NCBI RefSeq assembly: GCF_900105455.1
Contig: NZ_FNSF01000005.1
Span: forward strand, 186,001-250,000
DNA length: 64,000 nucleotides
Origin: Tenacibaculum sp. MAR_2009_124
Lineage (GTDB): Bacteria > Bacteroidota > Bacteroidia > Flavobacteriales > Flavobacteriaceae
Direction: 5' to 3'
In this document: positions 37,204-46,460 of the stretch, piece by piece
Numbering within the stretch: the stretch's first letter is position 1
How the letters are laid out: the number at the start of each line of letters is the position of its first letter
Made by a program: the position numbers and the translations under genes
Notes under the pieces: model-generated
Databases searched by the model: none
What the model was told of the DNA's origin: nothing
The model's input: only the letters and a program-made list of their open reading frames with translations

Positions 37204-38052
37204 TTATTTTAGAACAAATCGTAATGTATCATTGGTTGTTTTCTGAGCAAGTCTGTTTATTCCTTCTTCAGTTAACTGTAAAACTCTTGGATAGCCACCT
37301 GTAACTTGACAATCCCTCATCAAAACCACTAATTTTCCCGAAGGTGTTAACTGCACCGTTCCAGGTAAAACAGCAGAGGTTAACATCGATTCCAAATTGT
37401 TTGGGATCCCCTCCTTTAAACGGTAGCCCATTCTGCTATTATCTCCTGATATCGTGAATTGTTGAGCAACTAGCACCTCTTCGAGATCAGAGGATAGCAG
37501 ATCAAACTCTGGCCCTCGTGAGCATTCTATTTCTTCAGATAAAAAATGATCTTTTGGTGTTTTAAGAACACCTCTTTCCTTACCCCAACTATATTTCGCT
37601 TTCGTATTTAGAGGTATCTTCATTTCTTTTTCCAACTTCATTCGCGATGTAATCCCTTGATACCAACTCCTACTTCCCAATACTTTCTCCACATCAAGAC
37701 CTCCTTTAACTGCCACGTAAGACCTTGCTCCATACTTTCTTTTACCAAACTTTAATTCACTTCCTTTGGTCGCTAAAAAAGGGGCGTTTAATTTTATGGA
37801 TTCATCGTTTAGTTCAACCGAAAAATCAGCGCCAGAAATACACAAATAACTATCTTCTAAAAATTTTAATCGAACACCTCCAAAAAACACTTCTAAAACA
37901 GCTTCATTTAAACTATTCTCTAGCAACATATTTGCTAATTTTGCAGAATAGGAATCCATAACTCCCGAAATTGGAACCCCCATAGTTCGATATCCAATTC
38001 TTCCTAAATCCTGCATGGCGGCATAAAACCCTGGGGAAAGTACCTTTATCAT
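37204..38052 (-). CDS. pxpC: 5-oxoprolinase subunit C (biotin-dependent carboxyltransferase / KipA family)
   Basis: This 282-aa protein is of the KipA/AHS2 family: MIKVLSPGFYAAMQDLGRIG, YRTMGVPISGVMDSYSAKLA, YLCISGADFSVELND, RSYVAVKGGLDVEKVLGSRS, FTISGDNSRMGYRLKEG and GTVQLTPSGKLVVLMRDCQV-TGGYPRV. With PxpA and PxpB it forms the prokaryotic ATP-dependent 5-oxoprolinase, converting 5-oxoproline (pyroglutamate) to glutamate. Its start overlaps the pxpB stop by 4 bp (ATGA). It is the last gene of the Nramp-pxpABC operon. Confidence 0.94.
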   Translation of the reverse strand: MIKVLSPGFYAAMQDLGRIGYRTMGVPISGVMDSYSAKLANMLLENSLNEAVLEVFFGGVRLKFLEDSYLCISGADFSVELNDESIKLNAPFLATKGSELKFGKRKYGARSYVAVKGGLDVEKVLGSRSWYQGITSRMKLEKEMKIPLNTKAKYSWGKERGVLKTPKDHFLSEEIECSRGPEFDLLSSDLEEVLVAQQFTISGDNSRMGYRLKEGIPNNLESMLTSAVLPGTVQLTPSGKLVVLMRDCQVTGGYPRVLQLTEEGINRLAQKTTNDTLRFVLK

Positions 38053-38777
38053 AACAATTCTCTTTTCAAATTATATACACCTAAAGTCAATTCTTTTTGA
38101 ATCTCAATGTACTGCAATTCTGTTATAGGATAAAACTGTAAACGATCTCCCGATTTCGCAAAACAGGGGTTTTCTTTATTCAAATCAAAAAAAGGAACGG
38201 GTGTTCTTCCAATAATATTCCAACCACCAGGACTGTCCATTGGATACACTCCTGTTTGACTTCCTCCTATCGCTACTGATCCCTTCTCTACTTTTAATCT
38301 CGGGTTCGCCTTACGATTGGTATGAAGTGTTTCTTCTAAACCACCTAAGTATAAAAACCCAGGTAAAAAACCAATAAAATATATTGTGTAAGCACGATCG
38401 GTATGAAGTTTTATTAACTGGTCCATCGATATGTTTTTACCAGTAGACATTTCTTCTAAATCAATTCCAAATTTCGATTCGTAACATACAGGTATTTTCC
38501 ATAGTACTTTCTGCCTTTTTTCAGAAACTACTCTTGTTTTCCGTACTTTTTCCAAATTCTCACGCAAACTTTCATAATCATTCAACTCATTATTAAAAAT
38601 AAGTGTTAACGAATGATACCCAAGTACCAAATCATTTAACTCGAAACTCTCTGAATCAATAATTTTATTTTTAAAGTTGATTATATCCACCAATATAGAT
38701 TCATCCACTCTTCTTTCCCATTCAATCAAAATGGCTTTTTCTCCGAAACGTTTATATGTAATAATAAATTCCTTCAA
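38049..38777 (-). CDS. pxpB: 5-oxoprolinase subunit B (KipI / allophanate hydrolase subunit 1 family)
   Basis: This is a 242-aa protein: YKRFGEKAILIEWERRVDES, VLGYHSLTLIFN, IPVCYESKFGIDLEEMS, IYFIGFLPGFLYLGGL, NRKANPRLKVEKGSVAIGGS, QTGVYPMDSPGGWNIIGRTP and FFDLN. This set matches KipI/AHS1 proteins. It lies 2 bp after pxpA and overlaps pxpC by 4 bp. Earlier annotation as a histidine-kinase inhibitor derives from Bacillus KipI; the operon context here favours 5-oxoprolinase. Confidence 0.94.
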   Translation of the reverse strand: MKEFIITYKRFGEKAILIEWERRVDESILVDIINFKNKIIDSESFELNDLVLGYHSLTLIFNNELNDYESLRENLEKVRKTRVVSEKRQKVLWKIPVCYESKFGIDLEEMSTGKNISMDQLIKLHTDRAYTIYFIGFLPGFLYLGGLEETLHTNRKANPRLKVEKGSVAIGGSQTGVYPMDSPGGWNIIGRTPVPFFDLNKENPCFAKSGDRLQFYPITELQYIEIQKELTLGVYNLKRELL

Positions 38778-38779
38778 TT

Positions 38780-39523
38780 TTAATAAATCAACTTGTCTAT
38801 TTTTATATTTAATTTTTTGAATTCATCAAACAAATATTTCACCAATACATCAGCATTTTTACTATCTCCATGAATGCAAAAAGTATCGGCCTTTATTGGC
38901 AATTCTTTTCCCGTAATTGTTCTTACTTTATTCTTTTCAATCATACTCAACAGATGAGAGAAAACCTCTTCTTTACGATGAATTAACGCCTGAACATTAC
39001 TCCTTGCAACAAGGGTTAAATCTTCATTATAGTTTCTATCCGCAAAAGCTTCAACCCTTAATTGCAAGCCTTTCTGTTTTGCTATCTCGGAAATTTCAGA
39101 TTGATAAGGAACATATAAAAAGGAATCAGGGGAACATTTCAAAACCACATCAACCACCAATTCTGCCATTTTTTTATCCGTTGCAGTGAGATTATATAAA
39201 GCTCCATGAGCCTTTACATGATGCAAGCTTTTCTTATAATATTCAGTTCTTTCTTTCAGAACCATTACTTGAACCTCAAGGCTCTTTTTTAGTTCACTTA
39301 AAGAAATATCCATCACCTTTCTACCAAAATTTTCTCTATCAGGAAATGACGGATGAGCACCAACCTTTACATTGTATAGCTTTGCTAACTTGAGCACTTT
39401 GTCAATAGTTTTCTCATCTCCAGCATGCCCTCCACAAGCAATATTGCATGATGAAATAAATGGTAATAACTGAGCTTCATTACCGACTCCTTCACCAACA
39501 TCACAATTAATATCTATATTCAT
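38780..39523 (-). CDS. pxpA: 5-oxoprolinase subunit A (LamB/YcsF family)
   Basis: This is a 247-aa protein: MNIDINCDVGEGVGNEAQLL, PFISSCNIACGGHAGDEKTI, YNVKVGAHPSFPDRENFGRK, HHVKAHGALYNLTATD, EAFADRNYNEDLTLVARSN and FCIHGDSKNADVLVKYL. These are the hallmark blocks of LamB/YcsF proteins with conserved Asp/His residues. It is the subunit thought to open the lactam ring with PxpBC. Its start codon overlaps the stop of the Nramp-type gene by one base (TAATG), so translation is coupled. Confidence 0.95.
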   Translation of the reverse strand: MNIDINCDVGEGVGNEAQLLPFISSCNIACGGHAGDEKTIDKVLKLAKLYNVKVGAHPSFPDRENFGRKVMDISLSELKKSLEVQVMVLKERTEYYKKSLHHVKAHGALYNLTATDKKMAELVVDVVLKCSPDSFLYVPYQSEISEIAKQKGLQLRVEAFADRNYNEDLTLVARSNVQALIHRKEEVFSHLLSMIEKNKVRTITGKELPIKADTFCIHGDSKNADVLVKYLFDEFKKLNIKIDKLIY

Positions 39524-40749
39524 TAAAGTATATTAAAGACCTTTAAAATGCTACGAAGTCCCAAAAATATGGTGATTACCAAAATACAAAGTCCAAAAAG
39601 ATTTTGAATTTTCGTATTACTATGTTCACCTAGTATCGTTTTTTTATTCATTACCCACAGTAAAACGCCAACAATAATAGGTAATAACATTCCGTTAGCC
39701 ACCTGAGCAAACTTGATAATTTCTATAGGTTTAATGCCTATTGAAGAAAATAATACTCCTAAAAATAAAATACCACCCCAAACACACCTGAACCTTAACG
39801 ATTTCATATTGTCTTCCCATCCTAAACAACCTTTTGCAACGAAGGCAGCTGCTAAAGGAGCAGTTATTGCCGATGTAATACCAGCCGCAAACAACCCTAT
39901 CGCCAAAAAGTATTTGGCAAAAGCCCCATACAATGGTTCTAAGCCTAGCGCTAAATCCGCTCCATTATTAATACTTCCAGAAGGTATTCCAGCCGCAGAA
40001 ATAATAATAGCCATAGACACCAGCCCTCCTAGTATAATGGAAATAAACGTGTCTTTTTTAGCATGTGATAAATCTTTATCACTTTTCCATTTTTCTTTTA
40101 CTAAAGAAGCATGCAAAAACAAGTTATATGGTACCACTGTCGTTCCAATAAGTCCAATAATCATAAACAAACTATTATCTGGAAACGAAGGCACTAACAT
40201 TCCTTTTACTACTTCTATTATATCTGGTTTTGTTATAATAGCAGTAATAACAAAAGAAACACTCATCAGTAAAACAAGTACTACCAAGATCTTTTCCAAT
40301 ACTTTATAATTCCCGAGGAATAATAATATGAAAGCGATAACCCCTATAGAAAAGCTTAACATATTTAATGAAAAACTTCCAAAATCCACTGTTATGCTTC
40401 CTAATATCGTTTCCAAACCTAAAACACCTCCACTTATATTTCCAGCTTCATAAGCTGCATTACCAATAACAATTGCTGATAAAATGAGCAACATCATAAA
40501 ATTTCGAAGACCTGGTTTCACTATTTCATGTCGTAATACCTCTGACAATCCTCTTTGCGAAACAATTCCTAGTCGCGCCGCCATTTCTTGTAATACTATT
40601 GTTGCAAATATCGATAACAACATAGCCCATAAAAGATGTGTTCCAAAATTAACACCGGCCAATGTACAGAGCGTGACCGTTCCTGGACCAATAAAGGCAG
40701 CCGCTACCAGAGTACCAGGTCCGATATTGTTAAACCATTTTTTAATCAT
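39523..40749 (-). CDS. Nramp-family transporter with altered metal site, pxp operon
   Basis: This 408-aa protein has about eleven membrane segments of the Nramp fold, starting GPGTLVAAAFIGPGTVTLCT. Metal transporters have DPGN in helix 1 and MPHN in helix 6. Here these read GPGT (Gly21-Thr24) and VPYN (Val206-Asn209), so the coordinating Asp, Asn and Met are all absent. Elsewhere the fold is well kept (VVPYNLFLHASLVKEKW, GITSAITAPLAAAFVAKGCL). It is translationally coupled to pxpA. A comparable linkage exists in the Bacillus ycsF-ycsG-kip operon, where ycsG is Nramp-like. A substrate other than divalent metal, perhaps 5-oxoproline, is plausible but inferred. Confidence 0.88.
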   Translation of the reverse strand: MIKKWFNNIGPGTLVAAAFIGPGTVTLCTLAGVNFGTHLLWAMLLSIFATIVLQEMAARLGIVSQRGLSEVLRHEIVKPGLRNFMMLLILSAIVIGNAAYEAGNISGGVLGLETILGSITVDFGSFSLNMLSFSIGVIAFILLFLGNYKVLEKILVVLVLLMSVSFVITAIITKPDIIEVVKGMLVPSFPDNSLFMIIGLIGTTVVPYNLFLHASLVKEKWKSDKDLSHAKKDTFISIILGGLVSMAIIISAAGIPSGSINNGADLALGLEPLYGAFAKYFLAIGLFAAGITSAITAPLAAAFVAKGCLGWEDNMKSLRFRCVWGGILFLGVLFSSIGIKPIEIIKFAQVANGMLLPIIVGVLLWVMNKKTILGEHSNTKIQNLFGLCILVITIFLGLRSILKVFNIL

Positions 40750-40840
40750 AAAAGGATGTTTATAGGCATAAATGTAGTAAAAAGAAACTAGGTTATTTAA
40801 GTTTCATTTTTTCATGTTATCAAGTTTACTGTGGGTTTCT

Positions 40841-40848
40841 TATTTTTG
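40841..40848 (+). promoter_or_regulatory. -7 element just before the pabB-like start
   Basis: TATTTTTG matches TAnnTTTG exactly and ends 4 bp before the preferred ATG at 40853. If used, the transcript would start at or next to the start codon, i.e. a leaderless mRNA. It also argues against the upstream ATG at 40814. Confidence 0.6.
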
Positions 40849-40852
40849 CGCA

Positions 40853-42169
40853 ATGCAAAGAGTGATTCGAAATTTTTCTATAGACAACCCAACTGAGTTT
40901 AAAAACAAACTTTTTGGATGGTCGAAACAATACGAAACTGCAGTTTGGCTAGACTCTAACAATTACAATCAAAAATATAGCTCGTTTGATTGTGCATTGG
41001 CTGTAGAAGAGTTTACTTCTATTAAAACAGATTATTACAATGGTTTTGATAAGTTAAAAGAATATCAATCATACACTAAAGATTATATTTTTGGTTATAT
41101 TTCTTACGATGTCAAAAATGATGTTGAAGAATTACAGTCTAAGAATTTCGATGGGCTTCATTTTCCTGATTTATTTTTCTTTCAACCTCAAAAGTTAATC
41201 CTAATCAAAGGTAAAACTGTCGAGTTTCATTATTTAAATATGATTGATGATGAGCTAGAAGAAGATTTTGAAGAGATTTTTCAAGCGAATCCAACTCTTA
41301 TCAACTACGAAAAGAGACCTAATAACGGCAATGATTCAGTAAAAATAAAACTGAGAATTCACAAAGATGAATATCACCAAAAAGTCAACAAAATCTTAGA
41401 GCATATTCATAGAGGAGATATTTACGAAGCCAATTTCTGTCAAGAATTTTATGTTGAAAACACTGAAATTGACCCTTACGATATTTACACACATTTAAAT
41501 GCAATATCAGAACCTCCTTTTGCCACATTTTTCAGAAATGAAAATCAATATTTGCTGTCGGCTTCCCCAGAACGATACATTAAAAAAGAGGATCGTAAAA
41601 TAATATCTCAACCTATCAAAGGAACCGCCAAAAGGCTAATTAATAAAATTGATGATGAAAAAATTGCATTTGACTTATCAAGAGATGATAAAGAGCGTTC
41701 CGAAAACATTATGATTGTTGATTTAGTGAGAAACGATTTATCACGAACAGCTGAGAAAGGTAGTGTTCAAGTGGAAGAATTATGCAAAGTATATTCATTT
41801 AAGCAAGTGCATCAAATGATATCAACAATAACCTCTACTATTGAGCCAACAAGGCATCCAGTCGACGTCATTCGAGACACCTTTCCTATGGGTAGTATGA
41901 CAGGAGCTCCAAAAATTTCCGCAATGGAAATCATAGAGAACTTAGAGGAAAGTAAAAGAGGGTTATACTCGGGTACTGTTGGATACTTTACTCCTAGTGG
42001 CGACTTTGATTTCAATGTTGTTATTAGAAGTATTTTGTATAATTCAGCTAATAAATACATTTCCTTCTCCGTTGGTGGAGCAATTACGGCGAAATCAACT
42101 CCCGAAAAAGAATATGAAGAATGCTTATTAAAAGCGAAAGCGATGAAATACGTTCTATTGAATTCTTAA
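40853..42169 (+). CDS. pabB: Aminodeoxychorismate / anthranilate synthase component I family protein
   Basis: From ATG 40853 the protein has 438 aa (MQRVIRNFSIDNPTEFKNKL). The chorismate-binding domain fills the C-terminal half: IHRGDIYEANFCQEF, LLSASPERYIKK, SQPIKGTAKR, NIMIVDLVRNDLSRTAEKGS, FPMGSMTGAPKISAMEIIEN and RGLYSGTVGYFTPSGDFDFN. It produces 4-amino-4-deoxychorismate for folate synthesis if it is PabB, or anthranilate if TrpE. The isolated position away from trp genes and the IKGTAKR motif favour PabB. No glutamine amidotransferase partner is adjacent. Confidence 0.87.
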   Translation: MQRVIRNFSIDNPTEFKNKLFGWSKQYETAVWLDSNNYNQKYSSFDCALAVEEFTSIKTDYYNGFDKLKEYQSYTKDYIFGYISYDVKNDVEELQSKNFDGLHFPDLFFFQPQKLILIKGKTVEFHYLNMIDDELEEDFEEIFQANPTLINYEKRPNNGNDSVKIKLRIHKDEYHQKVNKILEHIHRGDIYEANFCQEFYVENTEIDPYDIYTHLNAISEPPFATFFRNENQYLLSASPERYIKKEDRKIISQPIKGTAKRLINKIDDEKIAFDLSRDDKERSENIMIVDLVRNDLSRTAEKGSVQVEELCKVYSFKQVHQMISTITSTIEPTRHPVDVIRDTFPMGSMTGAPKISAMEIIENLEESKRGLYSGTVGYFTPSGDFDFNVVIRSILYNSANKYISFSVGGAITAKSTPEKEYEECLLKAKAMKYVLLNS

Positions 42170-42251
42170 GTGTTTCATAAATATATTTGATAAATCCTTT
42201 CATTTTAACTACTTTGAGTCGATAAGTTAACCAACTATTTAACAAAATACG

Positions 42252-43073
42252 ATGACACACAAAAGCTTTACATACCCATTTCATGAAACCACATTTTTCG
42301 GACAATATTGGCACCCTGAAAAAGCAAAGGCCGTAATAGTTATAATTCATGGTATGGGCGAACATTCTGGTCGTTATGAACATGTTGCGAACACGTTCGT
42401 AAAGAATAATTTCGCAGTTATTGCTTTTGATCACTTTGGTCATGGAAATACAAAAGGTAAACGAGGTCATAACCCAGGGTATTCATATGTATTGGATAGT
42501 ATTACTGAACTTATTAAGAAATCAGAAGCATTGTTCGGAGTTCTTCCAACTTTTTTATATGGTCATTCTATGGGAGGAAATGCTGTTATTAATTATTCCC
42601 TTAAAAGAAAAAGTAATATTAAGGGCGTTATTGCCACAAGTCCTTTTTTAAGACTTGCCTTTGAACCACCTGCTTGGAAGTTAACTTTAGGAAAATTAAT
42701 GCAAAAAATAGCTCCTTCGATTACGCTTGGAAATGAATTGGACGCCAACGATATTTCGAGAGATCCTATTGAAGTTCAAAAATATGTTGATGATCCATTA
42801 GTTCATGATAAGGTAAGTCCTAATTTTTCACTGAGCTTTATTGACGCTGGAGAATGGGCCATTTCAAACGCTAATTCATTAAAAACCCCTATGTTCATAT
42901 TACATGGAACTGAAGATAAAATTATCGATTATAAAGGCTCGCAAGAGTTCGCTGAAAATTCTAATTTAACAACTATCAAAATATACGAAGGAGGCTATCA
43001 TGAACTTCAAAACGATCTTTGTAAAGAAGAATTATTAACTGATGTTACTCATTGGTTAAATACTCAAATCTAA
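42252..43073 (+). CDS. Alpha/beta hydrolase, monoacylglycerol lipase-like
   Basis: This 273-aa serine hydrolase has an oxyanion region IIHGMGEHSGRYEHVAN, DHFGHGNTKGKRGHNPGY, the nucleophile elbow YGHSMGGNA, an acid residue in LHGTEDKIIDY and the catalytic His in GGYHELQND. This is the Hydrolase_4 / lysophospholipase pattern. It probably acts on acylglycerols or lysophospholipids in the cytosol, as there is no signal peptide. It is followed by tilS after 5 bp, forming a small operon with tilS and dsbD. Confidence 0.9.
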   Translation: MTHKSFTYPFHETTFFGQYWHPEKAKAVIVIIHGMGEHSGRYEHVANTFVKNNFAVIAFDHFGHGNTKGKRGHNPGYSYVLDSITELIKKSEALFGVLPTFLYGHSMGGNAVINYSLKRKSNIKGVIATSPFLRLAFEPPAWKLTLGKLMQKIAPSITLGNELDANDISRDPIEVQKYVDDPLVHDKVSPNFSLSFIDAGEWAISNANSLKTPMFILHGTEDKIIDYKGSQEFAENSNLTTIKIYEGGYHELQNDLCKEELLTDVTHWLNTQI

Positions 43074-43078
43074 ATTAT

Positions 43079-44404
43079 ATGGAGCACAAACTTGCCGAAC
43101 ATTTAATTTCTAATTTCCCATTTTTAACTGGAAAAAATATATTAATTGCTATATCAGGAGGGATTGATAGTGTGGTCGCTGCCCACATTCTAAAGAAGCT
43201 CTCTTATAAAATATCACTGGCACATTGCAATTTTCAGCTCAGAAATAAAGAAAGTAATGATGACGAGCAGTTTATTCATAATTTAGGAAAAGAGCTAGAG
43301 CTTGAAACCCATATCACAAAGTTCAATACTTTAGAATACGCTTCAAAACGAAAATTATCAACTCAAATTGCAGCAAGAGAACTTAGATACGAATGGTTTG
43401 ATTCTTTAGTAAAAAATAACGGCTACGATTATCTTATCACTGCACATCATGCGGATGATAATTTAGAAACATTTTTAATTAACCTTTCAAGAGGAAGTGG
43501 CTTGGATGGGTTAACTGGAATTCCAGAACGAAATGATTACATTTTACGGCCTTTTTTACCGTTTTCAAGAGAAGAAATTGAGCTTTATGCGACTGAAAAT
43601 CATATTTCTTGGAGAGAAGATGCAAGTAATTCCGAGACAAAATACGTTAGAAATAAACTTCGTCACACCGTTGTTCCTGTTTTAAAAGAAATTAATCCGA
43701 GTTTATTAAAATCGTTTGGAAACACTTTAAAATATTTAAAACAAGGGCAACGAATTATAAACGACAAAACTAAGGAAACAACCCTAGAAATTACTGAAAA
43801 AGAAGGAGATACATTAAAAATAAACATTAAAAAACTTAAAGAGCTATCAAGCCCAGATGCTTATTTATATCAAATCCTTCGTCCCTACGGATTTACGGAA
43901 TGGAATGATGTAAATACCCTTGTTGAAGCTGAAAATGGCAAATTAATTGCAACAAAATCACATACTTTACTAAAAGACAGAGATTTTTTATTACTTTTAC
44001 CACCTTATAAACTTACATCCCCTGACACCCAGAAGTTTGCTATAAACAGCGACACTCTAACTATCTCAGAGCCTATAAGTTTGTTATTTAAAAACGTTCA
44101 AAAAACAACATTTTTAGGCAAAAAGTCTATTTATGTTGACAAAAATTTACTAAATTACCCCCTGACTGTGCGTAAATGCAAAGCCGGAGACCTGATTTAT
44201 CCTAAAGGAATGAAGGGAAAAAAGAAGGTTAGTAAATATTTAAAAGACGAGAAATTATCATTAATAGCAAAACAAAATACATGGTTGCTTTGTTCCAATA
44301 AAAATGAAGTAATTTGGATTATTGGTAAAAGGCAAGACCGCAGATTTTTGCCTTTAAAAGGTTCAGCCAGTATTTTACAAATATGTATATATCAACCCCT
44401 GTAA
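43079..44404 (+). CDS. tilS: tRNA(Ile)-lysidine synthase
   Basis: From the ATG at 43079 the protein has 441 aa (MEHKLAEHLISNFPF); a start at 43052 would overlap the upstream gene by 22 bp. The PP-loop SGGIDSVVAAH, LAHCNFQLRNKESNDDE, QIAARELRYEWF, ITAHHADDNLETFLINLSRG, GLDGLTGIPE and VRNKLRHTVVPVL are all present. C-terminal TilS domains follow (VRKCKAGDLIYPKGMKGKKK, VSKYLKDEKLS). It modifies the CAU anticodon wobble cytidine of tRNA-Ile2 to lysidine and is essential. dsbD starts 11 bp later. Confidence 0.96.
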   Translation: MEHKLAEHLISNFPFLTGKNILIAISGGIDSVVAAHILKKLSYKISLAHCNFQLRNKESNDDEQFIHNLGKELELETHITKFNTLEYASKRKLSTQIAARELRYEWFDSLVKNNGYDYLITAHHADDNLETFLINLSRGSGLDGLTGIPERNDYILRPFLPFSREEIELYATENHISWREDASNSETKYVRNKLRHTVVPVLKEINPSLLKSFGNTLKYLKQGQRIINDKTKETTLEITEKEGDTLKINIKKLKELSSPDAYLYQILRPYGFTEWNDVNTLVEAENGKLIATKSHTLLKDRDFLLLLPPYKLTSPDTQKFAINSDTLTISEPISLLFKNVQKTTFLGKKSIYVDKNLLNYPLTVRKCKAGDLIYPKGMKGKKKVSKYLKDEKLSLIAKQNTWLLCSNKNEVIWIIGKRQDRRFLPLKGSASILQICIYQPL

Positions 44405-44415
44405 ACTATTATAGA

Positions 44416-46392
44416 ATGAAAAAACTCATTACTCTGATTTTGTTTTTTATAGGTTTTGTTACTTTCTCCCAGACTGATGACGCACCTTTAGAGGTAAATC
44501 CTACAGTTAAAAAAGTATCAGACACAGAATATGACTTGATCTTCGAAATTTCGATTGCTGAAGATTGGCATTTATACTCTCAATACAATCCCGAGGATGC
44601 TTCTTTACCAATGACTATTTCTCCAGCAGAAGGAGAAACTGGTTATACTTTAGTTGGAAAAGCAACCGAAAGTGAAACTGAAAGTGAATTTAGTGAAATC
44701 TGGGGAAAAGATGAAATCTTTTTTATGGACGAGGCGACACTTATACAGCGTATTACTGTACAAGATTCTACCTTAACAAAAATCACTCTTAATCTTGATG
44801 CTCAAGTTTGTAAAGAGTACTGTTTACCTTTCGATGAAGATTTTACATTTGGATTTTCGCTTAAAGGAGGAGAAGTAGTTCAAACTACGACTGAGCTGGA
44901 TGACAGAAGTAAATCATTATCTGAATCTTTAAAATTAGATTTGAAAAATGAGGTAATGTTAAGAAGTGAAGCTTCTGAAGAAACTGACGAAAAAAACAGT
45001 AGTCTTTTAAATATATTCTTACTTGGATTTGTTGGAGGTTTATTAGCATTCTTAACTCCTTGTGTATTCCCAATGATTCCTTTAACGGTTTCTTTCTTTA
45101 CAAAGAAAAATGAGAAAAAAGTTCAAAGCTCTGGAAATGCAATATTATATGGTTTATTTATCGTCCTTATTTACGGGCTTTTAAGCTTACCTTTCCATTT
45201 CTTAGACAGCTTGGATCCCGAAATACTAAACAATATATCGACAAATATCTGGTTAAATATTTTCTTTTTTGTTGTTTTGGTATTCTTTGCAGGTTCATTT
45301 TTCGGATTATATGAATTAACACTACCAGCATCTTGGACCAATAAAGCGGACAGTGCTTCTGGTATTGGAGGTGTTTTAGGTATATTCTTCATGGCATTAA
45401 CATTAGCCATTGTATCTTTCTCTTGTACTGGACCAATTTTAGGTTCGTTACTAGCGGGATCTTTGTCTTCTGATGGAGGAGCAATGTTGTTAACCGCCGG
45501 AATGGTTGGATTCGGACTTGCCTTAGCTTTACCTTTTGCAGTTTTTGCTAACTTCCCTAAATGGATGGCTAAAATGCCTAGATCGGGTAGCTGGTTAAAT
45601 ACAGTTAAAGTAACTTTAGGTTTCTTAGAATTGGCACTTGCATTTAAGTTCTTATCGAATGCCGATTTAGTTGGACACTGGAATATTCTTAAAAGAGAGG
45701 TGTTTATTGGGATTTGGGCCTTATTAGCCTTATTGATGGCACTCTATTTATTTGGATTTATAGGAAAGAAATATGGAAAAGTTTCTATGTTCCGAGTTTT
45801 AATAGGTCTTATGATTTTAGGTGTAGCTGGATATTTAGCTCCTGGAGTTTTGCAAAAACCTACTTGGGATCAAAGTAAATTATTAAGTGGATTTGCTCCA
45901 CCGAAATTCCATAGTATTTATAAACAAGGTGATAATCAATGTCCTTTAAACCTAGATTGTTTTAAAGACATAGATGAAGGTATCGCTTATGCAAAACAAG
46001 TTAACAAACCCGTGATTTTAGATTTTACAGGATGGGCATGTGTTAACTGTCGAAAAATGGAGGAGAATATTTGGAGTCAACCAGATGTTTATAAAATTTT
46101 AAGTAACGAGTTTGTAATCATCTCATTATACGTTGATGATCACCAAAGAATGCTTCCTAAAGACGAACAATTCGACTATATTAAACCAAATGGTAAATTA
46201 AAGAGAATTAGAACTTACGGTGACAAGTGGGCTACATTGCAAACAGCCAACTTTAAGATTGCCTCGCAACCTTTTTATGTTGCTTTAAGTCCGGATTTAG
46301 AAGTATTAAATACTCCTGAACAATACACAGACAAAGAGAGCTATGAAAAATGGTTAAATACGAGTGTAGATCGTTTTAAAGAAATAAAATAA
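44416..46392 (+). CDS. dsbD: Thiol:disulfide interchange protein DsbD-like
   Basis: From the ATG at 44416 the protein has 658 aa with a signal peptide (MKKLITLILFFIGFVTFSQ). It has three parts. The first is a periplasmic alpha domain with the reactive pair in CKEYC. The second is an eight-helix transmembrane domain with paired cysteines in FLTPCVFPMIPLTVSFF and FSCTGPILGSLL. The third is a C-terminal thioredoxin domain with FTGWACVNCRKMEEN. It carries electrons from cytosolic thioredoxin to periplasmic proteins. Being next to a cluster encoding Cys-rich peptides may be chance. It is followed by a strong bidirectional terminator. Confidence 0.93.
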   Translation: MKKLITLILFFIGFVTFSQTDDAPLEVNPTVKKVSDTEYDLIFEISIAEDWHLYSQYNPEDASLPMTISPAEGETGYTLVGKATESETESEFSEIWGKDEIFFMDEATLIQRITVQDSTLTKITLNLDAQVCKEYCLPFDEDFTFGFSLKGGEVVQTTTELDDRSKSLSESLKLDLKNEVMLRSEASEETDEKNSSLLNIFLLGFVGGLLAFLTPCVFPMIPLTVSFFTKKNEKKVQSSGNAILYGLFIVLIYGLLSLPFHFLDSLDPEILNNISTNIWLNIFFFVVLVFFAGSFFGLYELTLPASWTNKADSASGIGGVLGIFFMALTLAIVSFSCTGPILGSLLAGSLSSDGGAMLLTAGMVGFGLALALPFAVFANFPKWMAKMPRSGSWLNTVKVTLGFLELALAFKFLSNADLVGHWNILKREVFIGIWALLALLMALYLFGFIGKKYGKVSMFRVLIGLMILGVAGYLAPGVLQKPTWDQSKLLSGFAPPKFHSIYKQGDNQCPLNLDCFKDIDEGIAYAKQVNKPVILDFTGWACVNCRKMEENIWSQPDVYKILSNEFVIISLYVDDHQRMLPKDEQFDYIKPNGKLKRIRTYGDKWATLQTANFKIASQPFYVALSPDLEVLNTPEQYTDKESYEKWLNTSVDRFKEIK

Positions 46393-46418
46393 GATACAAA
46401 TCATTTTATATATTAATA

Positions 46419-46442
46419 AAAAGCCTCCGAATGGAGGCTTTT
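46419..46442. terminator. Bidirectional terminator between dsbD and peptide genes
   Basis: A perfect 10-bp stem AAAAGCCTCC (46419-46428) / GGAGGCTTTT (46433-46442) with a GAAT loop is flanked by A- and T-runs. It lies between the convergent dsbD and the 54-aa peptide gene. Confidence 0.9.
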
Positions 46443-46460
46443 TTGTTTTTAGTAGTGTAA

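Noticed and set aside
39713..40309. 198-codon plus-strand open frame
   Set aside because: Antisense to the Nramp-type gene, with composition typical of a reversed membrane protein; shadow.
42084..42470. 128-codon minus-strand open frame
   Set aside because: Overlaps the ends of pabB and the hydrolase gene in antisense; no domain or conserved start context.
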